Shown here piece after piece: positions 33,881 to 43,166 of a DNA stretch of 64,000 bases. Positions within the stretch are counted from its first letter, which is position 1, and each line of letters begins with the position of its first letter. A program made the position numbers and the translations under genes. Below the pieces are notes generated by a model. The model made no database searches. It saw only the letters and a list, made by a program, of their open reading frames with translations, and had not been told where the DNA came from. The stretch lies in the NCBI GenBank assembly GCA_937870755.1, contig CALMZV010000018.1, forward strand, positions 1-64,000. Reading direction: 5' to 3'. This DNA comes from an uncultured Methylocystaceae bacterium (GTDB lineage Bacteria > Pseudomonadota > Alphaproteobacteria > Rhizobiales > Beijerinckiaceae).

Positions 33881-34989
33881 GCATGATCGATCTCGACCAG
33901 ATGGCGGGGCGCGCGGGGCGGCTCGATTGCGTATGCCCGCCGGAGGAGGCGGGCAGGCGGGCGAGCGAGGGATTGTGGCGGCTGGCGGCCGGTTTCGGAC
34001 TGGCGGTGCTGGCGCAAACGCTGGTGCTGGCTGCGCTGCCGGTGTCGGCGGCGGCGATCGCGCCGCAACCGTGGCTTGCGGGCGCGCCCTATGCGCTCAC
34101 GCTGCTCGGGGCGACGCTCGCCACCTTTCCGGCTGCGTTTCTGGTCGACTCATTCGGCCGGCGCGGCGCGCTGGCGCTGGGCGCCAGCCTTGGGATCGCC
34201 GGTGGTGCGCTGGCGGCGTTCGCGTCGCTCCATCGCGAATTTCTGTTGCTGTGCGTCGGCGCGTTCTGGCTCGGTGTGTCGAACGGGTTCGCGCTGTTCT
34301 ATCGTCACGCGGCGGCGGCCGGTCCATCGGGCGCGCGGGGCGGGGCGTTCGTCTTTGCGGGCGGCGCGGTCGCGGCGCTGGCCGCGCCCACCCTCCTGCA
34401 ACTGGCCAGCGACCATGCCGGTCCGTTCGCCGACGCGTGGGCGCTGGCGGCGGCCGGCGTCGTCGATCTTCTGGCTCTGCTGGTGGCGATTTTCCTTCCC
34501 CATGCGCTGGCGCGGCCGCGCGAGGAGGCGTCCTCGCAGGCCGGCGCGGGACGGTTCTACATCGCCACCGCGCTCGGTGCGCTCGCCTGGTTCGCCATGA
34601 CTGCGATGATGGCGCGCGCGGCCTCCAGCCTCATCGGTTGCGGCGCCACGGCGTCGGCGGTCGGCGGCGTGATCGCCTGGCACCTCATGGCGATGTATGC
34701 GCCGTCCGCGCTCTTGCGCCTGTCGCCGTGGACGCCGCCGGCGGCCCTCACGCTCGGCGCGGGTTTCGCGCTTCTGGCCGGCGGGCTCGCGCTGTTTGTC
34801 GGCTCGGCGGACACGGCGCGGATCGCCGTTGCGATGGTTGCTGCGGGCGCGGGCTGGTCGCTGGCCAACGCCGGCCTGTTGCAGGTGCTCTATGCGCGCG
34901 GAAGTCCGTCGCGGGCGATGCTGGCGGGCCACGATTTCGCGTTGTTTGGAGCGGCGCTCGCCGGCGCCATGGCCGCGCCGCTGGTCTGA
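33877..34989 (+). CDS. ccoA: MFS transporter of the CcoA copper-importer type
   Basis: A 370-residue protein with about 11-12 hydrophobic helices and the MFS loop VDSFGRRGALALG after helix 2. Near the start of the second half it has M241xxxM245 (MTAMM) and H269xxxM273 (HLMAM). CcoA of Rhodobacter capsulatus, the MFS Cu importer for cbb3 oxidase, has M233xxxM237 and H261xxxM265 as its essential copper motifs: the same two motifs with the same 28-residue spacing. Translational coupling to ccoS (GTGA) agrees. GTG 33877 is nine bases after GAGGA; ATG 33883 is an alternative. A Cys-containing N-terminal tail (CVC at 18-20) is also present. Assignment rests on motifs and context. Confidence 0.82.
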   Translation: MSMIDLDQMAGRAGRLDCVCPPEEAGRRASEGLWRLAAGFGLAVLAQTLVLAALPVSAAAIAPQPWLAGAPYALTLLGATLATFPAAFLVDSFGRRGALALGASLGIAGGALAAFASLHREFLLLCVGAFWLGVSNGFALFYRHAAAAGPSGARGGAFVFAGGAVAALAAPTLLQLASDHAGPFADAWALAAAGVVDLLALLVAIFLPHALARPREEASSQAGAGRFYIATALGALAWFAMTAMMARAASSLIGCGATASAVGGVIAWHLMAMYAPSALLRLSPWTPPAALTLGAGFALLAGGLALFVGSADTARIAVAMVAAGAGWSLANAGLLQVLYARGSPSRAMLAGHDFALFGAALAGAMAAPLV

Positions 34990-35002
34990 AGCCGAACGTG
35001 GG

Positions 35003-35100
35003 GCGTTTTCGCCTCTTGTGGAACCGATGCTCCAATCATCTGTTTCGACGCGTTTTCTTCACGCGACGCCGTGTCCGCCTGGCTCGAGAACGCCTAGAGC
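35003..35100. repeat. Dispersed intergenic repeat, copy 2
   Basis: Shares with 11218-11294 the ordered words gcgttttcgc, tggaa-c, cttcacgcga and gctcgagaac, ending in ctagagc. It is longer by about 20 bases in the middle. The stop codon of the convergent GNAT-like gene (TAG at 35096-35094) lies in its last bases. Confidence 0.6.
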
Positions 35101-35573
35101 GGGGCCGCGCGCGCGTGGCGCAAATAGGCGGTCGGCGTCGGCGTGAAGCCGGCCCGTTCGAGCGCGCCGCGCTCGTCGCAGCCGCGCAGGCCCGCGCCGC
35201 CTTCCACCTCGATCAGAATGTCGTCGCAGCCGTTGTCGCGTGCGAGCTTGTCGAGGGCCGCATGGAAGGCGCGGTTGATCGCATCGCCCGCCAGCGACGC
35301 GGAGGCGATGTGCGAAACGCGCAAGCGCGGCGCGCCAAGAAGACACGGCTCCACGAAAAAGGCGAAGACGGCGTGGAAATGGCCGCGCGAGTCGATGAGC
35401 GCCATCAGGTGGCCGCCGCCGCCGTACGTCCGCTCCACACGCGCGGTGAATTCGGTCCAGTGCTTGAGCCCGAGCGCGGGGTGGCGGAACGACACCAGCG
35501 GAAAGACCAGCTTGCGCTCATGCGGGCGCAGCGGTCTGGCGGTGAAAATCAAATCGTTCGCATCTTGCGCCAT
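35094..35573 (-). CDS. Hypothetical protein, possible GNAT-like fold
   Basis: A 159-residue soluble protein. A central beta stretch (GGGGHLMALIDSRGHFHAVFAFFVEP) followed by a helix (DAINRAFHAALDKLARDNGCDDILIEVEGG) and a final GALERAGFTPTPTAYLRHA looks like a GNAT acyltransferase core, but the acetyl-CoA loop is not convincing. Function unknown. The last codons enter the dispersed repeat, which provides the stop codon. Divergent from the M20 amidohydrolase. Confidence 0.6.
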   Translation of the reverse strand: MAQDANDLIFTARPLRPHERKLVFPLVSFRHPALGLKHWTEFTARVERTYGGGGHLMALIDSRGHFHAVFAFFVEPCLLGAPRLRVSHIASASLAGDAINRAFHAALDKLARDNGCDDILIEVEGGAGLRGCDERGALERAGFTPTPTAYLRHARAAPL

Positions 35574-35727
35574 GGATGGCGGCTCCCAACCTCGCCTTGA
35601 GGAAGGATGGCGGGACGAACGCGGTCAGGTCATTGGGATAGGTCAAGGGATGGCCCCGGCGGCGGGCCGGCGCTTGACCTTTGCAAGGAGGATGCATTGA
35701 CTGGCGGCCTCATCCGCCGGAGCCGTC

Positions 35728-36891
35728 ATGCCCATCGTCAACCGTGTCGCCGAACTCAGCCCCGACATCGCCGCCTGGCGGCGCGAACTGCACCAGATGC
35801 CCGAACTGCTGTTCGACGTGCACCGCACGGCCGCGTTCGTGGCGGACAAGCTGAAAGCGTTCGGGTGCGACGAGGTCGTCGCCGGCATCGGGCGCACCGG
35901 CGTCGTGGGGGTGATCCGCGGGGGCAAGGGGCCGGGGCGGACCATAGGGCTGCGCGCCGACATGGACGCGCTGCCGATCCAGGAGGCGCGCGACCTGCCT
36001 TACAAGTCGCAGACGCCCGGCGCCATGCACGCCTGCGGCCACGACGGGCACACGGCGATGCTGCTCGGCGCGGCGCGCTACCTGTGCGAGACGCGCGGTT
36101 TCGCCGGCACGGCGGTCGTGATCTTCCAGCCGGCCGAAGAGGGCGGCGCCGGCGCGAGGGAAATGGTGGACGACGGCGTGATGGACCGCTTCGGCGTGGA
36201 GGAGATTTACGGCGTGCATAATGCGCCCGGCCTGCCGATCGGTGCGTTCGCCACGCGCGCGGGGCCGATCATGGCCTCGACCGATACGTTCGAGATCGAG
36301 ATCGCGGGGCGCGGCGGCCATGCGGCCAAGCCCGACGAGTGCGTCGATCCGGTCCTCATCGGCGCGCAGATCGTGAGCGCGTTGCAGACCATCGCCGCGC
36401 GCAACGTCGATCCGCTGGATTCGGTCGTCGTTTCGGTCACGCAGTTTAACGCCGGCACTGCGTTCAACATCATACCGGCGACCGCGCGGCTTGCTGGCAC
36501 CATCCGCTCGCTCAACAAGGAAACGCGCGCCTTCGCCGCGGCGCGCCTGGCGGAAATCGCGGACGGCGTCGCGCGGCTCAACCGCGCCGAGGCCCGCACG
36601 ACTCTGACGAGCGGGTATCCGGTGACCGTGAACCACGCACGCGAAACCGATTTCGCGCTGAAGATCGCGCGCGAGGTGGCGGGCGTGGAACGCGTGAACG
36701 CCAGCACGCCGCCGGTGATGGGCGCGGAGGACTTTTCATTCATGCTGGAGGCGCGACCCGGCGCGTTCGTCTTCATCGGCAACGGACCCTCGGCGGGATT
36801 GCACCACCCCGAGTACGACTTCAACGACGACGCCATTCCCTACGGCGTGAGCTATTTCGCCAAACTGGTGGAGGCGGCGACCGCGGCGTAG
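35728..36891 (+). CDS. M20-family amidohydrolase (hippurate hydrolase-like)
   Basis: A 387-residue metallo-amidohydrolase. Catalytic-domain motifs: LRADMDALPI, HACGHDGHT (Cys103 and His105 bind metal), and QPAEEGGAGA with the catalytic Glu. A dimerisation domain follows from about 185 (GRGGHAAKP), and the last metal His is in GLHHPEYDFND. This is the HipO/IAA-amino acid hydrolase group that splits N-acyl amino acids. Start ATG 35728 is seven bases after GGAG; a stronger AAGGAGG at 35685 is followed only by a two-codon frame. Confidence 0.9.
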   Translation: MPIVNRVAELSPDIAAWRRELHQMPELLFDVHRTAAFVADKLKAFGCDEVVAGIGRTGVVGVIRGGKGPGRTIGLRADMDALPIQEARDLPYKSQTPGAMHACGHDGHTAMLLGAARYLCETRGFAGTAVVIFQPAEEGGAGAREMVDDGVMDRFGVEEIYGVHNAPGLPIGAFATRAGPIMASTDTFEIEIAGRGGHAAKPDECVDPVLIGAQIVSALQTIAARNVDPLDSVVVSVTQFNAGTAFNIIPATARLAGTIRSLNKETRAFAAARLAEIADGVARLNRAEARTTLTSGYPVTVNHARETDFALKIAREVAGVERVNASTPPVMGAEDFSFMLEARPGAFVFIGNGPSAGLHHPEYDFNDDAIPYGVSYFAKLVEAATAA

Positions 36892-37258
36892 ACAGCTGCC
36901 TGCGCGTAAATCGCAAAAAAACGCGCCCGCTCGCAACTTTGGCAAAATGCGTTTCGCCCGCCCCGCGCGGCGAACGCCTTATGCTCCCTGTGCGCGCGCG
37001 CGTGGTGCATTCCTTCTCTTTCGGTAGGCGCCGGGCAGGCTGCGCCGGATTGCGCGCCAAACAGCGCCACGCTTCGCGACAGGCGCGAACATCGAACAGA
37101 CACAAGGCGTTGCGACGACTGCCGGGAATACGCGCGGCTTTCGTGCGCCGCGCGGCGCCGGCGCGCGCGTCGTTGATGGGCGCAGGGCCATCGCCTATGG
37201 AAACGCGCATGCGCGCGCCGTCCGTCGGCGATGCGAAATTGGTCCGTCGGTCGAACCC
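36892..37258. other. Non-coding stretch upstream of cysD
   Basis: About 370 bases with no credible gene: short open frames on both strands are Arg/Ala-rich shadows. It presumably contains the cys promoter. I looked for a sulfur-related riboswitch or a cysH fragment and recognised neither. The segment 36980-37020 (cttatgctccctgtgcgcgcg) is pyrimidine/GC alternating without obvious meaning. Confidence 0.5.
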
Positions 37259-38143
37259 ATGAACAGTCTTGAAGCGGAAGCCATCGAAATCATTCGCGAG
37301 GCGGTCGCGGCGGCCCGCAACCCGGCCATGCTGTATTCTATCGGCAAGGATTCCTCGGTCCTGCTGCATCTCGCGCGCAAGGCGTTCTTTCCGGCGCCGC
37401 CGCCGTTTCCGCTGCTGCATGTCGACACCGGCTGGAAGTTCAAGGCGATGTATGCGCATCGCGATCGCATGGTGGCCGAGAGCGGCATGAAGCTCATTTC
37501 GCACATCAATGCGGACGGCGTCGCCGCCGGTGTCGGTCCGTTCACACACGGCTCGAACTACCACACCGATGTGATGAAAACGCAGGCGCTCAAACAGGCG
37601 CTCGACGCGCGCGGCTACGACGTGGTGTTCGGCGGCGCGCGGCGCGACGAGGAAAGAAGTCGCGCGAAAGAGCGCGTGTTCTCGTTCCGCGCGGCTAACC
37701 ATCGCTGGGATCCGAAGGCGCAACGACCCGAACTCTGGAACCTTTACAACACGCATGTGCGCCCCGGCGAAACGATCCGCGTGTTTCCCATCAGCAACTG
37801 GACCGAACTCGACATCTGGCAATACATCCACGTCGAAAACATACCCATCGTGCCGCTCTATCTGTCGGCGGAACGGCCCGTCGTGCAACGCGGCGGTCAG
37901 TTGCTGATGGTGGACGACGAGCGCTTTCCCATCGCCGCAGGGGAGAAGGTGGAATTGCGTCGCGTGCGGTTCCGCACCCTTGGATGCTGGCCGCTGACGG
38001 CGGCCGTCGAAAGCGATGCGGCGAGCATCGAAGACGTGATCGCCGAGACGTTCGGCGCGCGCTCCTCCGAGCGCCAGGGCCGCCTGATCGACAACGACCA
38101 GCCGGGCTCGATGGAGAAGAAGAAGCAGGAAGGCTATTTCTGA
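37259..38143 (+). CDS. cysD: Sulfate adenylyltransferase subunit 2
   Basis: A 294-residue PP-loop ATP pyrophosphatase that, with CysN, forms adenosine 5'-phosphosulfate from ATP and sulfate. The PP-loop is [18 protein letters not shown] (from about residue 26); [24 protein letters not shown] and [14 protein letters not shown] are characteristic. Length is normal. The ribosome site is weak (GGTCGAA). The stop overlaps the cysNC start (TGATG), so the two subunits are made in coupled fashion. cysH, cysI and cysG are not in the window. Confidence 0.96.
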   Translation: MNSLEAEAIEIIREAVAAARNPAMLYSIGKDSSVLLHLARKAFFPAPPPFPLLHVDTGWKFKAMYAHRDRMVAESGMKLISHINADGVAAGVGPFTHGSNYHTDVMKTQALKQALDARGYDVVFGGARRDEERSRAKERVFSFRAANHRWDPKAQRPELWNLYNTHVRPGETIRVFPISNWTELDIWQYIHVENIPIVPLYLSAERPVVQRGGQLLMVDDERFPIAAGEKVELRRVRFRTLGCWPLTAAVESDAASIEDVIAETFGARSSERQGRLIDNDQPGSMEKKKQEGYF

Positions 38144-40017
38144 TGCGCCGGCTTGAGGCTCACGAGATCGGCGCGTTTCTCGCCGCGCAGCGCGACAAGC
38201 AGACGTTGCGCTTCATCACCTGCGGCAGCGTGGACGATGGCAAGAGCACGCTGATCGGCCGCCTGCTCTACGAAAGCAAGAGCATTTTCGACGACCAACT
38301 CGCCTCGCTCGAAACGGAGTCGCGCCGGTTCGGCACGCAAGGCGCCAATCTCGATCTGGCGCTGCTGGTCGACGGTCTGCAGGCCGAGCGCGAGCAGGGC
38401 ATCACAATCGACGTCGCCTATCGCTTCTTCGCCAGCGAAAAGCGGCGTTTCATCGTAGCCGACACGCCGGGCCACGAGCAATATACGCGCAACATGGCGA
38501 CGGGCGCCTCGACGGCGGACCTCGCCATCCTGCTCGTCGATGCGCGAAAGGGCGTGCTGGTTCAAACGCGCCGGCACAGCCGGATCGTCGCGTTGATGGG
38601 CATTCGCCATATCGTGCTTGCCGTCAACAAGATGGATCTCGTCGACTACGACCGGGCGACCTTCGCGCGCATCGTCGACGACTATCGCGCTTTCGCAGAC
38701 GGTCTCGGATTTGCGACCATCGAGGCCATTCCGGTGTCGGGCCTTTCCGGCGCCAATGTGATGACGAAGAGCGTCGATACGCCGTGGCATGCCGGCCCCA
38801 GTCTCATGGACTATCTCGACACGGTGGACGTTGGCGGCGCACGTGTGCTCGGACCGCTGCGCATGCCGGTGCAATTCGTCAACCGGCCAAATCTCGATTT
38901 TCGCGGCTATTGCGGGCGGATCGCGGAGGGCGAGGCGCGCGTGGGCGCTGCGGTGCGTGTCGTTCCTACGGGCGCGACATCGCGCATCGCATCTATCCTG
39001 CGCGGGTTCGAAGAGGTCGATGTCGCGCACGCGGGCGAATCCGTCACGGTGACGCTCGCCGACGAAATCGACATCAGTCGCGGCGACGTGCTGGCGGCCG
39101 GCGAGGCGCCGCTCGAATCGGCCGACCAGTTCGAGGGTCGGCTGTTGTGGCTCAACGAACATGCGATGACGCCGGGGCGGCAGTATCTTTTCAAGCTCGC
39201 CACGCGCGAAGCGACCGCGACGATCACCGAGATCAAGTATCGCGAGGATGTCGACACCGGCGCGCATCTGTCGGCCAAGACGCTGGCGATGAACGAGATC
39301 GCGCGCGTGACGCTGTCGACCAGCGCGCCGGTCGCCTTCGAGTCCTATGCAGCCAGCCGCACGCTCGGCGCCTTCATTCTCATCGACAAGCTGACATTCG
39401 AGACAGTCGGCGCGGGCGTGATCGAATTTGCGCTGCGGCGCGCGCGCAACATCCACTGGCAGGCCCTGGAGATCGGCGCGGCCTCGCGATCGGCGCAGAA
39501 ACAGCAGAAGCCGCGCTGCATCTGGTTCACCGGTCTCTCCGGCTCCGGCAAGTCGACCATCGCCAACATGCTCGACAAGCGCCTCAACGCAGATGGCCGA
39601 CATACCTATCTGCTCGATGGCGACAACGTGCGCCACGGTCTCAATCGCGATCTCGGCTTCACGGAGGCCGACCGCGTCGAGAACATTCGCCGCGTGGCGG
39701 AAGTCGCCAAACTGATGGTGGACGCGGGGCTTATCGTGATCGTCAGCTTCATCTCGCCGTTCCGCAGCGAACGGCGCATGGCGCGCGAACTGTTCGCGGC
39801 GGGCGCGTTTACGGAAGTGTTCGTGGATACGCCGATCGAGGAATGCGAACGGCGGGACGTGAAGGGCCTTTATGCGCTTGCGCGGCAAGGCAAACTGAAG
39901 AATTTCACCGGCGTCGACAGCCCCTACGAGGCGCCAGAGCGGCCGGAAGCGCATGTGCGCACGCAGGAGACGACCACCGACGCCGCGATCGAGCAGATTC
40001 TCGCGGCGCTGACGTAG
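38143..40017 (+). CDS. cysNC: Bifunctional sulfate adenylyltransferase subunit 1/APS kinase
   Basis: A 624-residue fusion. Residues 1-440 are the CysN GTPase: G1 GSVDDGKST (28-36), DTPGHEQYTRNM, NKMD, then beta-barrel domains. Residues about 447-624 are APS kinase CysC, with P-loop GLSGSGKST (464-472), DGDNVRHGLNRDLGF and FISPFRSERRMAREL. Together with CysD it makes APS and then PAPS. The fused form is the NodQ-type arrangement common in rhizobia and other proteobacteria. No nodulation genes are seen, so a housekeeping role is likely. Confidence 0.96.
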   Translation: MRRLEAHEIGAFLAAQRDKQTLRFITCGSVDDGKSTLIGRLLYESKSIFDDQLASLETESRRFGTQGANLDLALLVDGLQAEREQGITIDVAYRFFASEKRRFIVADTPGHEQYTRNMATGASTADLAILLVDARKGVLVQTRRHSRIVALMGIRHIVLAVNKMDLVDYDRATFARIVDDYRAFADGLGFATIEAIPVSGLSGANVMTKSVDTPWHAGPSLMDYLDTVDVGGARVLGPLRMPVQFVNRPNLDFRGYCGRIAEGEARVGAAVRVVPTGATSRIASILRGFEEVDVAHAGESVTVTLADEIDISRGDVLAAGEAPLESADQFEGRLLWLNEHAMTPGRQYLFKLATREATATITEIKYREDVDTGAHLSAKTLAMNEIARVTLSTSAPVAFESYAASRTLGAFILIDKLTFETVGAGVIEFALRRARNIHWQALEIGAASRSAQKQQKPRCIWFTGLSGSGKSTIANMLDKRLNADGRHTYLLDGDNVRHGLNRDLGFTEADRVENIRRVAEVAKLMVDAGLIVIVSFISPFRSERRMARELFAAGAFTEVFVDTPIEECERRDVKGLYALARQGKLKNFTGVDSPYEAPERPEAHVRTQETTTDAAIEQILAALT

Positions 40018-40086
40018 CGCTGACTGGACAGGCGGTCGCGCGGGTTCCAAACTGACGCTTCCGCTTGCATCAGTCGGGAGCCGATC

Positions 40087-41664
40087 TTGCAATCCTTTCA
40101 GGGCGTTCATCCTTTCGCCGCGTTCGATATCGCCGAACTCGTCCGCTTGCGCGCACGCACGCGTGGCGACCATCCGTTTCTCATCTGGGCGCCGTTCGAC
40201 GGTGTGGATGAAACGCTGACCTACGCGCAGTTTTACGAGCGCACGGCGCGTCTGGCGGCGGGATTGCGCAAGCGCGGGGTGAAGCCGCGCGACCACGTGC
40301 TCGTCCATCTCGACAATTGCTTGGAGACGCTCGTCGCCTGGTACGGGTTGGCGATCCTGGGCGCCGTGCCGGTGACGACCAACGCGCGATCCTCGCTCGA
40401 CGAGCTCACGTATTTCGCGGATCATTGCGGGGCGGTGGCTGCGATCACGCAGCCCAAGTTCGCCGATCTCGTCAACCGGTCGTCGCGCAATTTCCGGTTC
40501 GTCGCGGTCACGTCTCACGACAACGGCGCGGCGCCGTCCGCGGGTTGCGCGCCGGGAACGGATTCGTTCGAGGCGCTGTTGGGCGAGGCCGCCGATGCGC
40601 CGCATCGCGCACCGGATCCGCTGCATCCGATGGGCGTGCAATATACGTCCGGCACCACCTCACGGCCCAAGGGCGTGCTGTGGACGCATGCCAATGCATT
40701 GTGGGGCGCGCGCGTGAATGCAACGCACGAGGACCTGCGCGCCGACGATGTGCATCTTGTCTATCTGCCGCTGTTCCACACCAATGCGCAGGCCTATTCG
40801 ATTCTCGCCACGCTGTGGGCCGGCGCGACGGCGGTCGTCATGCCGCGCTTTTCGGCCAGTCGGTTCTGGCCGACGGCGCTGAAGTATCGTTGCACGTGGA
40901 CATCGCTCATTCCGTTCTGCGTGAAGGCACTGGTGTCGGTGGAGAAACCCGCCTCGCATCACTTCCGGCTCTGGGGCAGCGCGATCTGCGATCCACCGAC
41001 CGATGCGGAGTTTGGTGTGCGCACCATCGGCTGGTGGGGCATGACCGAGACGATCACGCACGGCATCGTGGGCGACGTGCATCTGCCGAATACGCCGCTG
41101 TCGTGCGGACGCCCGGCGCCCGAATATGGCATACACATCGTCGACGAAGCCGGCGCGCCGGTCGCGCCTGGCGAGACGGGCCATCTTCTGGTCAAGGGCG
41201 TGCGCGGCCTGTCGTTGTTCGCCGAATATATCCACAATCCGCAGGCGACGGCGGATTCGTTCGACGAGCAGGGACGATTCCGCACCGGCGATCGTGTGAA
41301 GCTGCTGGCGGACGGGCATGTCCAGTTCGGTGATCGCGACAAGGACATGCTGAAGGTGGGTGGCGAGAACGTCGCCGCCTCGGAAATCGAACGCGTTATC
41401 CTGACGGTGGCCGGCGTGCGCGAGGCTGCGGTCGTCGCGAAGAAACATCCGATGCTGGACGAGGCGCCGGTCGCCTTCGTCATCGCCGACGAAGGCGCCG
41501 ACCGCGCCACGCTGGCCGCGCGCATCGAGGCCGCGTGCGGGGAGGCGCTCGCGGATTTCAAGCGGCCGCACGAGGTGCGGGTCGTCGACGACATGCCGCG
41601 TTCAACTCTCGAAAAGGTAGCCAAGGCGCAGTTGCGCACGCTGCTCAACGAAAGTACGGGATAA
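40087..41664 (+). CDS. AMP-binding acyl-CoA synthetase/ligase
   Basis: A 525-residue ANL-superfamily enzyme activating a carboxylic acid as adenylate and CoA thioester. Motifs: P-loop-like YTSGTTSRPKGVLWTH, GWWGMTETIT, the hinge FRTGDRVKLLADGHVQFGDRDKDMLKVGGENVAASEIE, and C-terminal catalytic Lys probably in RSTLEKVAKAQL. The overall pattern is of CaiC/crotonobetaine- or fatty acid-CoA ligases. TTG 40087 is the start, seven bases after GGGAG. Its stop overlaps pxpA (TAATG), so it belongs to the pxp operon, an unusual association. Confidence 0.88.
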   Translation: MQSFQGVHPFAAFDIAELVRLRARTRGDHPFLIWAPFDGVDETLTYAQFYERTARLAAGLRKRGVKPRDHVLVHLDNCLETLVAWYGLAILGAVPVTTNARSSLDELTYFADHCGAVAAITQPKFADLVNRSSRNFRFVAVTSHDNGAAPSAGCAPGTDSFEALLGEAADAPHRAPDPLHPMGVQYTSGTTSRPKGVLWTHANALWGARVNATHEDLRADDVHLVYLPLFHTNAQAYSILATLWAGATAVVMPRFSASRFWPTALKYRCTWTSLIPFCVKALVSVEKPASHHFRLWGSAICDPPTDAEFGVRTIGWWGMTETITHGIVGDVHLPNTPLSCGRPAPEYGIHIVDEAGAPVAPGETGHLLVKGVRGLSLFAEYIHNPQATADSFDEQGRFRTGDRVKLLADGHVQFGDRDKDMLKVGGENVAASEIERVILTVAGVREAAVVAKKHPMLDEAPVAFVIADEGADRATLAARIEAACGEALADFKRPHEVRVVDDMPRSTLEKVAKAQLRTLLNESTG

Positions 41665-42428
41665 TGCGCAGCGTCGATCTCAACGCCGACATGGCCGAAG
41701 GATTTGGCGTGTACACGTGCGGCGACGACGAGGCGATGCTCGACGTCGTCACGTCCGCGAATGTCGCATGCGGCTTTCATGCAGGCGATCCGCAGATCAT
41801 GGCGCGCACGTTTGCGCGCGCCCGCGAGAAGGGCGTCGCGGTGGGCGCCCATCCGGGCTATCCGGATTTGTGGGGTTTCGGGCGCCGGCGCATTCCGTTC
41901 ACGCCGGGCGAGATCGAACGGTTGATCGCCTACCAGATCGGCGCCGCGCAGGCGCTTGCTGTTTATGCGGGCGCGCGCGTCACCTATGTGAAATGTCATG
42001 GCGCGCTCGCCAATCTGTGCGAGGTGGAGCGCGATGCAGCCGAGGCGGTCGGCCGCGCCATCAAGGCGGTCGACCGCGCGCTTGTGTGGCTGACGATCGC
42101 AGTCGGCGAGCAGACGCGCGCGGCCGACACGCTTGGACTGAACGGCGTGGCGGAGATCTACGCCGACCGTGGCTATACGCGCGCGGGACGTCTCGTGCCG
42201 CGCGGGCAGCCCGGCGCCATGGTGCTCGATCCGCGCGCGGCCGCCGCGCGTGTGGCCGCCATGGTGGCGGAGGGCGCGATCATCGCCAACGACGGCGCGC
42301 GGATCGCAACGCCCATCGGGTCGGTCTGCGTGCATGGCGACAGCGCGGGCGCGGTCGAAAGGGCGCGTATGGTGCGTGCGGCGCTGGAGCAGGCGGGCGT
42401 GAGACTTGCCGCCTTCGCGCCGATGTGA
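41664..42428 (+). CDS. pxpA: 5-oxoprolinase subunit A (LamB/YcsF family)
   Basis: A 254-residue protein beginning with the family signature VDLNADMAEGFGVY, then SANVACGFHAGDP, GAHPGYPD and YVKCHGAL. PxpA with PxpB and PxpC forms the ATP-dependent prokaryotic 5-oxoprolinase that opens pyroglutamate to glutamate. The start overlaps the ligase stop, and the pxpB gene follows after 12 bases. Confidence 0.94.
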   Translation: MRSVDLNADMAEGFGVYTCGDDEAMLDVVTSANVACGFHAGDPQIMARTFARAREKGVAVGAHPGYPDLWGFGRRRIPFTPGEIERLIAYQIGAAQALAVYAGARVTYVKCHGALANLCEVERDAAEAVGRAIKAVDRALVWLTIAVGEQTRAADTLGLNGVAEIYADRGYTRAGRLVPRGQPGAMVLDPRAAAARVAAMVAEGAIIANDGARIATPIGSVCVHGDSAGAVERARMVRAALEQAGVRLAAFAPM

Positions 42429-42440
42429 TCGGAGGGTGCG

Positions 42441-43166
42441 ATGCAGCCGCGCGACTATCGCCTGCTCGATTCCGGCGAACGTGCGCTGATCGTCGAATTC
42501 GGCGACCGTGTCGACGCCGCGATCAACGCGCGCGTGCTGGCGCTCGACGGCGCGCTCGCGAAGGCCGCGCCGGCTGGAATAATCGAGACCGTGCCGACAT
42601 ATCGCTCGCTCGCTATTCATTACGATCCGCTGCGGCTGTCGCGCGACGCTCTCGCAGACCATGTCGAGCGCCTCGCGCAACCGCATGGCGCAGCGCCCGC
42701 GCCTGCTGCGCGCTGGACATTTCCCTGTTGTCTCGATGAGGGGATGGGCGAGGACCTGGGCGAGGTCGCCGCCGCGACCGGCCTCTCGCGCAATCGTGTG
42801 GCGGCGCTGTTCGTCGGCGCCGTCTATCGCGTCTACATGTACGGTTTTGCGCCCGGCTGGTGCTATCTCGGCGGCCTGCCGCACGAAATCGCGCTGTCGC
42901 GCCGCGCGATCCTGCGGCCGCCGACGCCGGAGAATTCCGTGCTGATCGGGGGTGGACTGGCGCTGGTGGCGGTCAATTCGATGCCGACGGGCTGGTATGT
43001 TGTTGCGCGCACGCCCGAGCGCATGTTCGCGCGCGACCGCGCCCAGCCTTTTCTGGTCGGAGTGGGCGACGAAATCATCTTCGCGCCGGTGGATGGCGCG
43101 GCCTTCGCCGCCCTCGAAGAGCGCGTCGCGCAGGGTGAAGTCGTCGCGCGGCGGACGGGGCTTTGA
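42441..43166 (+). CDS. pxpB: 5-oxoprolinase subunit B (allophanate hydrolase subunit 1-like)
   Basis: A 241-residue protein of the KipI/PxpB family. GERALIVEFGDRVD near the start, SLAIHYDPLRLS, FVGAVYRVYMYGFAPGWCYLGGLP and the RPPTPENSVLIGGGLALVAVNSMPTGWYVVARTP block are characteristic. Acts with PxpA and PxpC. Ribosome site GGAGGG six bases ahead of ATG. Overlaps pxpC by one base (TGATG). Confidence 0.93.
   Translation: MQPRDYRLLDSGERALIVEFGDRVDAAINARVLALDGALAKAAPAGIIETVPTYRSLAIHYDPLRLSRDALADHVERLAQPHGAAPAPAARWTFPCCLDEGMGEDLGEVAAATGLSRNRVAALFVGAVYRVYMYGFAPGWCYLGGLPHEIALSRRAILRPPTPENSVLIGGGLALVAVNSMPTGWYVVARTPERMFARDRAQPFLVGVGDEIIFAPVDGAAFAALEERVAQGEVVARRTGL

Noticed and set aside
36939-37262. 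107-residue frame in the gap before cysD
   Set aside because: Low-complexity Arg/Ala composition, no ribosome site, and other frames in the same DNA look the same.
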